A stretch of DNA of 50,395 nt from Flammeovirga sp. EKP202 (lineage in GTDB: Bacteria; Bacteroidota; Bacteroidia; Cytophagales; Flammeovirgaceae): contig NZ_JACVVP010000056.1 of assembly GCF_014534745.1 (NCBI RefSeq), positions 1-50,395 on the forward strand, read 5' to 3'. Numbering within the stretch: position 1 is the first letter of the stretch; every line of letters starts with the position of its first letter. Position numbers and translations under genes: made by a program. Positions 8,927-16,509 of the stretch are shown here, one piece after another. The notes under the pieces were generated by a model. That model was not told where the DNA came from and did not search any database. It was given only the letters and a program-made list of their open reading frames with translations.

Positions 8927-11305
8927 CTACATTGAAGGATAGTTGGGTTTGTAATCGTTTAAGTTCAACTTCTTCGTTTCACTTACTTCTAGCTTCACTT
9001 TCTTAAGGTCTTTATCTCTTGAAGAGTTACCTACCATAATTGTGAACGCTCCTTTTTCTACACCCCAATCCATATTTTGATCAAAGAAAGCCAAATCTTG
9101 CGTTGATAATTCAAATGTAATCAATTTTGATTCTCCTGCTTTTAAAGCTACTTTTTTGTAGGCTTTTAATTCTTTCACTGGACGAGTCACTGATGAATAA
9201 TCATCTCTGATATAGACTTGTACCGTCTCTTCTCCTTCCTCTTTTCCAATATTTCTCACACTACAACTCACTGTAAAAGTATCTTTTCCTTTGATAATTG
9301 GTTTATCTACAGCTACATTTCCAATTTCATATTGAGTATAAGACAAACCAAAACCAAACGCATATAATGGATCTTTGTTCGTAAACTTATACTTATGGAA
9401 GTAATGCGAAGGCTTGTGATTATAATATAATTTCACTTGCCCCACTGTACGAGGTACCGTGATGGGTAATTTTGCCGTTGGATTCACATCACCGAATAAG
9501 ATTTCAGTAATGGCCTGACCACCAAAACTACCTGGCTCCCATGCTTCTAACACTGCACTCATGTTATCTTCTAACCACTCTTCACCAATCGGTCTACCGT
9601 TCACTAATACTGCTACTACTGGCGTTCCCGTTTTTTGGATCGCTTTGATCAATTCCAATTGACGACCTGGAAGGTTGATATGTGCTCTATCTGTATTTTC
9701 ACCACAAGTCTTGTTTTTCCAATCATAACGTAACGAGTTCTCACCTACCACTACGATTGCAATATCTGCCTTAGAAGCTTTTGAGGCCGCTGTCGCGATG
9801 GCTTTATCTGTTGTTTTACCAATGATTTCACCACTGTTATAATAATCCAACTCAAAACCTTTGTCTTTTGCTACTGCTTCCAAGCCTTCTTTTACCGTAA
9901 TGATTCTTTCTTCTGGTTGATACCAGTGCCAGTCACCCAAAATCGTTTCATTATTGGCGTTTGGTCCAGTGATAAATACTTTTTTGTATTTTTCTTTAGC
10001 TAAAGGTAAAATACCATCGTTCTTTAACAATACAATCGACTTTCTTGCAATCTCTAAAGCTGTTGCTTGGTGTTCTTGATTGAAAACTACCTCTTCTGCC
10101 TTCTCTTCTAATACATAAGGATTTTCAAAAAGTCCTAAACGGAATTTTACTTCTAAAATCATTGCACAAGCCTCATTTACTCTTTCTTCAGGTACAATTC
10201 CTTTTTTTACAGCTTCAACAATTGATTCTGTAAACTTAGGACCGTGCATGTGCATGTCCATACCATTATTCACTGACATACGGAAAGCGTCATCTAAACT
10301 TTCTGCTTGACCATGTAAAGTATGAATACGTTCAATGTCCATCCAATCCGATACATAAAAACCTTCAAACCCATATTCCTTTCTTACAATGTCTGTCATA
10401 AACTCTTTACTAGAGTGACAAGGAATGCCATTCACTTCGTTATGTGCTGTCATAATAGAAAACACATTTGCTTCTTGTACTGCTCTTCTGTAAGGAGGTA
10501 AATGCACTTCACGGATAGATCGCATTGAAAGGTCCAATGGAGAAGCGTTGGTACCATTCAATGGCTCACCACCACCAATAAGGTGTTTTGCACAAGCAAT
10601 TACTTTTTCATTTCCTGTAAAGTCACCTTGCTGGAAACCTTTGATCATCTCCACACCCATATTTCCTACTAAATAAGGGTCTTCGCCAAATGTTTCACCT
10701 ACACGTCCCCAACGAGCGTCTCTTGCAATGTCAATATTCGGTGTAAATGCCCAATGAGAACCCGTTGCTCTCATTTCTTTTGCCGTTTCTTTCCCTACTC
10801 TGTACGATAATTCCTCATCAAATGTACTAGCCAAACCGATTGGCGTGGGATAAATCGTTGCTCCATAATTTAAGCCATTACCATGAATCGCATCAATTCC
10901 TATTAATAAAGGAATTTTCAAACGAGATTTCATCGCTAAAGATTGAAGGTGATTGGCCTCCTTTGCAGAGATAACATGTAAAAAAGAACCTATTTTACCT
11001 TCCTCCGTCATTTTTGCAATATCTGAAGAATGTAAACCAGGATAAAAGCCTAATGCATCATTATTATGTAACTCTTCTGGCGACAGGTCTTCCTCTGCCT
11101 TTTTCATATGTTCTAAACCAACATATTGTGCCATCTGAGCCACTTTTTCTTCTAATGTCATTTTAGACATCAAGTCTGCTATCCTATCTTCAACAGTTGC
11201 TTCACTGTTTTTGTAAATTGGTTGATCATTGCTAGCTCTTGTCTCACACGACATCATGCCATATGCCATTGCTAGAATGATGATACCACTCATTAATCTT
11301 CTCAT
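8927..11305 (-). CDS. GH3 family lipoprotein glycosidase (beta-glucosidase/BglX-like)
   Basis: 792-aa GH3 enzyme. The start at 11305 (MRRLMSGIII...) gives a lipoprotein signal peptide with lipobox GMMSC (Cys20); an ATG at 11338 would add 11 residues with no signal character. The GH3 N-terminal barrel shows KIPLLIGIDAIHG, the substrate-binding ARDARWGRVGETFGEDPYL, KHLIGGG, and the catalytic nucleophile Asp320 in YVSDWMDIE. The C-terminal (alpha/beta)6 domain and a fibronectin-III-like domain (about 650-780) are present, so the enzyme is full length. It resembles bacterial BglX and exo-glucosidase types rather than the beta-xylosidase type found at 28,760. It would remove terminal beta-linked sugars from oligosaccharides, anchored in a membrane facing the periplasm or the surface. 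It is the first gene of the leftward set and faces susC across the control region. Confidence 0.5.
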   Translation of the reverse strand: MRRLMSGIIILAMAYGMMSCETRASNDQPIYKNSEATVEDRIADLMSKMTLEEKVAQMAQYVGLEHMKKAEEDLSPEELHNNDALGFYPGLHSSDIAKMTEEGKIGSFLHVISAKEANHLQSLAMKSRLKIPLLIGIDAIHGNGLNYGATIYPTPIGLASTFDEELSYRVGKETAKEMRATGSHWAFTPNIDIARDARWGRVGETFGEDPYLVGNMGVEMIKGFQQGDFTGNEKVIACAKHLIGGGEPLNGTNASPLDLSMRSIREVHLPPYRRAVQEANVFSIMTAHNEVNGIPCHSSKEFMTDIVRKEYGFEGFYVSDWMDIERIHTLHGQAESLDDAFRMSVNNGMDMHMHGPKFTESIVEAVKKGIVPEERVNEACAMILEVKFRLGLFENPYVLEEKAEEVVFNQEHQATALEIARKSIVLLKNDGILPLAKEKYKKVFITGPNANNETILGDWHWYQPEERIITVKEGLEAVAKDKGFELDYYNSGEIIGKTTDKAIATAASKASKADIAIVVVGENSLRYDWKNKTCGENTDRAHINLPGRQLELIKAIQKTGTPVVAVLVNGRPIGEEWLEDNMSAVLEAWEPGSFGGQAITEILFGDVNPTAKLPITVPRTVGQVKLYYNHKPSHYFHKYKFTNKDPLYAFGFGLSYTQYEIGNVAVDKPIIKGKDTFTVSCSVRNIGKEEGEETVQVYIRDDYSSVTRPVKELKAYKKVALKAGESKLITFELSTQDLAFFDQNMDWGVEKGAFTIMVGNSSRDKDLKKVKLEVSETKKLNLNDYKPNYPSM

Positions 11306-11517
11306 AGTCTCACCAAAAAAATAATAATTCATGTTCACAAAGCTCTTGATTATTCTTTATAAGGAGGTTCAGAAATAATTCTTAATACTCCGAAAAAAGT
11401 TCTATGAGATAGGTTTAAGAAATGCACACAAATAACAATAAACACTGATTTAGATGGTTTTAAGTCGATTTTACAACATTGAACTATTTTCAAACCTCCG
11501 GGAACTATTCATCATAC

Positions 11518-11665
11518 TAGCGTTTGAAGTACACTTTATATCATTGCAGTAGAACATTAACACAATGGATTAATAAAGTTTAATTAAAAAACAGTAATTT
11601 TGGAATGAAAAGATACTACGAAATGGAATGAAATGATCGCTTATGATGGATGAGTTCAAACGCTA
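11518..11665. promoter_or_regulatory. Inverted 11-mers TAGCGTTTGAA flanking the susC upstream region
   Basis: TAGCGTTTGAA (11518-11528) and its exact reverse complement TTCAAACGCTA (11655-11665) lie 126 bases apart in the divergent control region. Paired identical sites facing each other suit a looping or symmetrically placed regulator. The core AGCGTTTG also occurs, on the opposite strand, upstream of the second YD-repeat lipoprotein (27317-27324). Confidence 0.5.
11601..11637. promoter_or_regulatory. Direct repeat pair, candidate HTCS/AraC operator
   Basis: TGGAATGAAAAGAT (11601-11614) and TGGAATGAAATGAT (11624-11637) match in 13 of 14 bases and start 23 bases apart, roughly two helical turns. 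AraC-type output domains of hybrid two-component regulators bind paired direct repeats upstream of susC genes, so this is my best candidate for the binding site of the HTCS encoded at 21,797. Confidence 0.5.
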
Positions 11666-11777
11666 AACTCATACTATACTACATTTTATCAGCACGATCT
11701 GATAACTATTTTTTTAATAACTAAAGATACTCTCAGTAGTACTTTTCTTAAAGGTCTACTGTAAAACAAATACGAAT

Positions 11778-14700
11778 ATGAAGCAGTATAAATTTATACT
11801 CTCAACTCTGATTTTGTTTCTTTATACTATCAACTTATCTTTTGCACAAAATCAAGAAAACTATACAGTAGAAGGTATAGTAAAAGATGAAAATGGTATT
11901 TCTTTACCCGGAGTGAATGTATATGATAGAGAAACAAGAAAAGGAGCAAAAACTGATTTTAACGGCAAGTTTAAACTCCAACTAGAAAAGGAAACGACAT
12001 TGGTTTTCTCTTTTATTGGAATGAAAACGCAAAGAATTGAAGTCAACCCATTTGATACCTCTCTCCACAATCTCGATGTGACACTTAAAGAAGATTTAGA
12101 ATTACTCGATGAAATCGTGGTAGTAGGTTATGGTAGTCAAAATGCCAGTGACCTTACAGGTGCTGTATCCCAATTGAAGGAATCTGATGATGTGGTAAGA
12201 CAGTATCAAAGTGTGGACGGTTTGCTTCAAGGTAGAATGGCAGGCGTGCAGGTAACAAACAACATTGGTCAACCTGGTGGTGGAATCAGTGTGAAAATTA
12301 GAGGGGTGAATTCACTTCGTGGTAACAACGAACCCCTTTACATTGTAGATGGTATTGTGATCAGTTCTGCTGGTGAAGATACTAATAATGCTTTTCAGGA
12401 TGGTAATGAGGATCAAGGCGTGCAAAACGGTTTGGCGGGCATCAATCCTAGAGATATTGAATCGATTGAAGTGTTGAAAGATGCATCGGCAACGGCTATT
12501 TATGGTTCAAGAGGTGCTAACGGCGTCGTATTAATTACAACCAAAAAGGGAAGTAAAGGAGCTGCCAAAATCAATGCATTTGTCAGTTCTGAAGTTTCTA
12601 CCATCTCCAAAAAGATTCAATTACTCGATGCGCCCGCTTATGCACAAATGACCAATGAAGTTGCGATTCTAAAAGGGCTCCAACCAAAATATCATTTGGA
12701 AGGAGGTAACATTTATGCTCTCGAAAATGGAAATATAATTCCTACTCCCCTCACACAAGTCAATTGGCAAGATGAAATCTATCAGCCTGGTGTAAGTACA
12801 ATGGGGCAAATTTCGGCTTCGGGTGGTACTGACAAAACGAAATACTACATCTCTGGCGGGTTTAATGACTTGAACGGAATTGTGGAAAACTCCAATATGA
12901 AAAGTGGTGACCTAAGAATGAACCTTCAAAGTAACCTTACAGATAAATTAAAAGTGGATGCTAGAATGTCTGCTTTCTATTCACAAGGACAGTTTGCTCA
13001 AAGTGGCTCAAAAGGTGGTAGTAGTCGTTCTTTCTCAAAGTCAGCGGTCAACTTTCAACCGATTTATGAAAATGATGCTTCAATCTCTGACATCGGTTTA
13101 TCAAGTCCACTTTCATTTATTCAAGACTATGAAGACCTTACAAATGAATTAAAATTATTTGCGTCTTTAAACGCTACCTATTCATTTAGCAAGCACTTCA
13201 AATACCAAGTCAGAGCTGGTACGAATTATAGAAGTAAAGACCGTTCGATCTGGTATGGAAAAAATACGCAGAAAGGTAGTCAAACCAACGGAGCATTAGG
13301 TATTTCTGGCTTAAACCGTTACTCTTATACGATTGATAATCTATTGATGTTCAATCAAAAATTCAATAAGAAACATAGAATTGATGCCGTAATTGGCTTC
13401 GTTGTAGATGGAATATCAAGTACGCAAAGTAATTCAGAATCAGAAAATTTCCCTGTTCATTCCCTAAAGGCAAGAGCTCCTCACTTAGGACAGACCATCG
13501 TAAGACCTTATACTGAGTTGACGAGCACTGAACAATTGCTTTCAGGTTTGGGAAGATTCACGTATACGTATGATAATAAATATACGCTGACTGCTACGAT
13601 GAGAGCCGATGGTTCTTCAAAATTCAAGGAAAAAAATCAATTTGGTTACTTCCCTTCTGCTGCCGCTGCATGGCATATTTCAGAAGAGAGCTTCTTGAAA
13701 TCAAGTGACATTGTTTCTAATCTTAAATTAAGAGGTTCTTGGGGCTTAACAGGTAATCAGGGAATCACTCCTTATCAAACTTTCAACAATTACGGTATTG
13801 TTTATTATACCGATTACAACAATAATATCCTTATTGGTGCTGGACCAAACAACATTGCCAACCCTGAATTGAGATGGGAAACAACACAACAATCCAACGT
13901 CGGTTTAGACTTTGGTTTCTTAGGTGGAAAAATCTATGGATCAATTGATGCGTATTACAAAACAACAGATGATTTATTACAACAAGTGCAGATTCCACCT
14001 TCAACAGGTTTTACAGCTTATTTGACCAACAGAGGTTCGATTGAAAATAAAGGGATTGATTTGATGTTGGAAACTGTGGCTTATGCCAAGAAAGACTGGA
14101 CAATCACTGTAGGTGGTAATATTTCCTTCGTGAGAACAAAAGTTTTAGAGCTAGGCATCCCTGAAGCACCTGTTTATATCAATGGTCAAGAACAAATGGC
14201 TTCGTATTACTTGGGCAATAACATTTCATCAGGAACCTACTTCAAGCAACCTGCAAACATCTTTATGCAAGGGCAACCGGTTGGTGTATTCTGGGGCTAT
14301 AAAACCAATGGTATTTACCAAACGGAAGAAGCTGCAGCCAATGGACCTACCGTCAATGGTAATACACCCGAAGCTGGTGATATCGCCTTTATTGATCAAA
14401 ATGGAGACGGAAATATTGACACTAACGACATGACTGTTATTGGTGATCCTAACCCTACCTTTACTTTTGGTTTCAATACAAAAATCACTTACAAAAACTT
14501 CACGGTGAGTGCTCTGTTTACAGGTGCCTACGGAAATGACATTGTCAATGGTAACCTTCTGATTGAAACAGACGCCTATCAAACCAACAAAAATGTAAGA
14601 CCTGAAGCGTTTTATAATGCATGGAGACCAGGCGACACCAACGCCACATCGCCAAGGTTAGGGCACAATGACCCTACGGTATTTACAGACCGAATTGTGG

Positions 14701-14942
14701 AAGATGGAAGCTACGTTAGATTAGCGAACCTTACTATCGGGTATGATATTCCACTCAACTCAAGAACTATTGAGCGTATGAATGTCTTCTTTGCGGGAAG
14801 AAACTTATTTACGCTGACCAACTACTCTGGTTATGACCCTGAATTGACAACATTCTTAAGCGATGGTAGCATCATGGGCGTTGACTGGAATTCATTCCCT
14901 AACGCCAGATCATTTTCATTAGGTCTTAATGTCACTTTCTAA
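11778..14942 (+). CDS. SusC-like TonB-dependent outer-membrane oligosaccharide transporter
   Basis: 1,054-aa outer-membrane importer. In order: signal peptide 1-23 (ending FAQ), a CarboxypepD_reg-like beta-sandwich at 30-105 (VEGIVKDENGISLPGVNV), a TonB-box-like region LLDEIVVVGYG (109-119), the plug domain (about 125-258) with the SusC hallmark SIEVLKDASATAIYGSRG and the following ANGVVLITTKKG, and the 22-strand barrel to the C-terminal Phe. The length is usual for the family. With the SusD lipoprotein immediately downstream it forms the lidded pore that imports oligosaccharides by TonB-driven transport. It is the first gene of the rightward operon, and SusD starts 10 bases after its stop. 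Regulation is likely by the HTCS through the direct repeats upstream. Confidence 0.5.
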   Translation: MKQYKFILSTLILFLYTINLSFAQNQENYTVEGIVKDENGISLPGVNVYDRETRKGAKTDFNGKFKLQLEKETTLVFSFIGMKTQRIEVNPFDTSLHNLDVTLKEDLELLDEIVVVGYGSQNASDLTGAVSQLKESDDVVRQYQSVDGLLQGRMAGVQVTNNIGQPGGGISVKIRGVNSLRGNNEPLYIVDGIVISSAGEDTNNAFQDGNEDQGVQNGLAGINPRDIESIEVLKDASATAIYGSRGANGVVLITTKKGSKGAAKINAFVSSEVSTISKKIQLLDAPAYAQMTNEVAILKGLQPKYHLEGGNIYALENGNIIPTPLTQVNWQDEIYQPGVSTMGQISASGGTDKTKYYISGGFNDLNGIVENSNMKSGDLRMNLQSNLTDKLKVDARMSAFYSQGQFAQSGSKGGSSRSFSKSAVNFQPIYENDASISDIGLSSPLSFIQDYEDLTNELKLFASLNATYSFSKHFKYQVRAGTNYRSKDRSIWYGKNTQKGSQTNGALGISGLNRYSYTIDNLLMFNQKFNKKHRIDAVIGFVVDGISSTQSNSESENFPVHSLKARAPHLGQTIVRPYTELTSTEQLLSGLGRFTYTYDNKYTLTATMRADGSSKFKEKNQFGYFPSAAAAWHISEESFLKSSDIVSNLKLRGSWGLTGNQGITPYQTFNNYGIVYYTDYNNNILIGAGPNNIANPELRWETTQQSNVGLDFGFLGGKIYGSIDAYYKTTDDLLQQVQIPPSTGFTAYLTNRGSIENKGIDLMLETVAYAKKDWTITVGGNISFVRTKVLELGIPEAPVYINGQEQMASYYLGNNISSGTYFKQPANIFMQGQPVGVFWGYKTNGIYQTEEAAANGPTVNGNTPEAGDIAFIDQNGDGNIDTNDMTVIGDPNPTFTFGFNTKITYKNFTVSALFTGAYGNDIVNGNLLIETDAYQTNKNVRPEAFYNAWRPGDTNATSPRLGHNDPTVFTDRIVEDGSYVRLANLTIGYDIPLNSRTIERMNVFFAGRNLFTLTNYSGYDPELTTFLSDGSIMGVDWNSFPNARSFSLGLNVTF

Positions 14943-14952
14943 ATCAATTCTT

Positions 14953-16497
14953 ATGAAAAATAGATTAATCCTATTCTTGGCCTCCTTACTTATTACAACC
15001 TCAAGTTGCTATAAAGAAGACCCTCCTTTTTTGAGTGATGAAAACCTTTTTATCACAGATGAAGGCGTAAAAACAGCAGTGAATGGTATCTACTCTTCTC
15101 TTGCCGGTTTTACTTATTACAGTTCTGATTTAATACAGTTGACCAACTTCCACTCCGGTATGTTTCAGTCCAGCAGAAATCAAGATCAGAACGGTATTGC
15201 CTCACTCAACCCGCTTCCAAATCTTACTTTTGTAGAAAACGTTTGGAAGGCTTCGTACACCTCTATCAATAGAGCCAATTCAACCATTCAAGGCATCAAA
15301 GAGTTTCAGCCGGAACCTTCTGAGGCAGTATTGAATGAATTGGGGCAAACCCACTTTTTAAGAGCATTAGTGTATTTCAATTTGGTAAGACTTTACGGTG
15401 ATGTACCATTGAGACTTCAAGGTGTAGACAGTGAGACATTGCATGCACCAAGAGTGGCAACTGACAGTATTTACAATGTAATTATTGAAGACTTGAAAAT
15501 TGCGGAAGAGCACCTGTATGAAAACGGTGTGCAAACCATCGGCAGACCTGCCAAAGAAGCGGCAAACATGCTGTTAGCTCAAGTGTACATGACGCTGGCA
15601 GGTAATGAAACCAGTGGTTCACCCTATTGGACAATGGCAAAGGATGAAGCATTGAAAGTATATGGGAAATATACGTTGGTGAGTGATTTTAATTCTTTGT
15701 GGGAATCTGGCAGTAGAAATAACAATTCGGAAGCTATTTTTGAGATTCAATACAATCAAGCCAATAGTGGAAATGTCATCCGCTTACATACGCCGAGTAA
15801 TGCATTCATTGGGCAATCGTGGGGTAGAATTCTGTTAAATCCAGAATTGATTGACTATCATCAAAATCAATACCCGAATGATCCTCGTTTTGAAGCCACT
15901 ATCATGTACAATTACACCAAATACAATGCAGATGGTAGCGAAGCAGGTGAACAGAAAATTTACCCTATGGTAGACCGTACTTCTAAAAGTAAGGCATTCC
16001 CATTCGTAGCCAAACATTGGATTACAGATCCTCAAACACCTACGCCTTATTCAGATGCTAACTTTGTAGTGATGCGTTATGCTGAATTGTTATTGATGCT
16101 GGCTGAAATCACCAATGAAGTTGATGGTCCTGCTGCTGCTGAAATTTATGTCAATGAAGTGATCACTAGAGCAAGAAACTCTGCGGGCGGTGATGGCGTT
16201 GCTCCTGAAAATTGGAGCGGATTATCACAAGATGAATTCAGAAGCAGAATCATGAGAGAGTATCAATATGAACTATTAGGTGAAGGTGGTGCTTGGTATA
16301 GAAACAGACGAAGAGGTTTGGACTACTTCAAAACGGAGGTGATTGATGTACACAACAACAGAATTGCGGAAGACGGTTTTCAGGAATTTGACCTTCTGTA
16401 TGAAAACCCTGAAAAGGCGATGTTGCTTCCCATTCCAATGGCAGAAATCAACACCAATTTAAAAATTAATGCTGACGACCAAAACCCTGGCTATTAA
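14953..16497 (+). CDS. SusD-like surface glycan-binding lipoprotein
   Basis: 514-aa outer-membrane lipoprotein that caps the SusC pore and binds the glycan. I start at 14953 (MKNRLILFLASLL...) because that gives a lipoprotein signal peptide with lipobox TTSSC (Cys19); an in-frame ATG at 14929 overlaps the end of susC. The SusD/RagB fold is evident from the N-terminal helical segment with THFLRALVYFNLVRLYGDVPL, followed by ATDSIYNVIIEDLKIAEEHL and RPAKEAANMLLAQVYM, and a C-terminal part with MRYAELLLMLAEITNE, IMREYQYELLGEGGAWY and LLPIPMAEINTN, all conserved family blocks. The length is normal. Twelve bases separate it from the sulfatase-GH10 fusion, supporting one operon. Confidence 0.5.
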   Translation: MKNRLILFLASLLITTSSCYKEDPPFLSDENLFITDEGVKTAVNGIYSSLAGFTYYSSDLIQLTNFHSGMFQSSRNQDQNGIASLNPLPNLTFVENVWKASYTSINRANSTIQGIKEFQPEPSEAVLNELGQTHFLRALVYFNLVRLYGDVPLRLQGVDSETLHAPRVATDSIYNVIIEDLKIAEEHLYENGVQTIGRPAKEAANMLLAQVYMTLAGNETSGSPYWTMAKDEALKVYGKYTLVSDFNSLWESGSRNNNSEAIFEIQYNQANSGNVIRLHTPSNAFIGQSWGRILLNPELIDYHQNQYPNDPRFEATIMYNYTKYNADGSEAGEQKIYPMVDRTSKSKAFPFVAKHWITDPQTPTPYSDANFVVMRYAELLLMLAEITNEVDGPAAAEIYVNEVITRARNSAGGDGVAPENWSGLSQDEFRSRIMREYQYELLGEGGAWYRNRRRGLDYFKTEVIDVHNNRIAEDGFQEFDLLYENPEKAMLLPIPMAEINTNLKINADDQNPGY

Positions 16498-16509
16498 GCC
16501 ACAATTAAC

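Larger units (their letters stand above)
11306..11777. promoter_or_regulatory. Divergent PUL control region (GH3 leftward / susC rightward)
   Basis: This 0.47 kb gap separates the two diverging PUL gene sets and should hold both promoters and the HTCS operator. It contains a pair of 14-bp direct repeats at 11601-11637 and two inverted copies of TAGCGTTTGAA at 11518-11528 and 11655-11665, listed separately. It is strongly AT-rich and shows no convincing gene. Promoter elements could not be fixed by eye. Confidence 0.5.
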
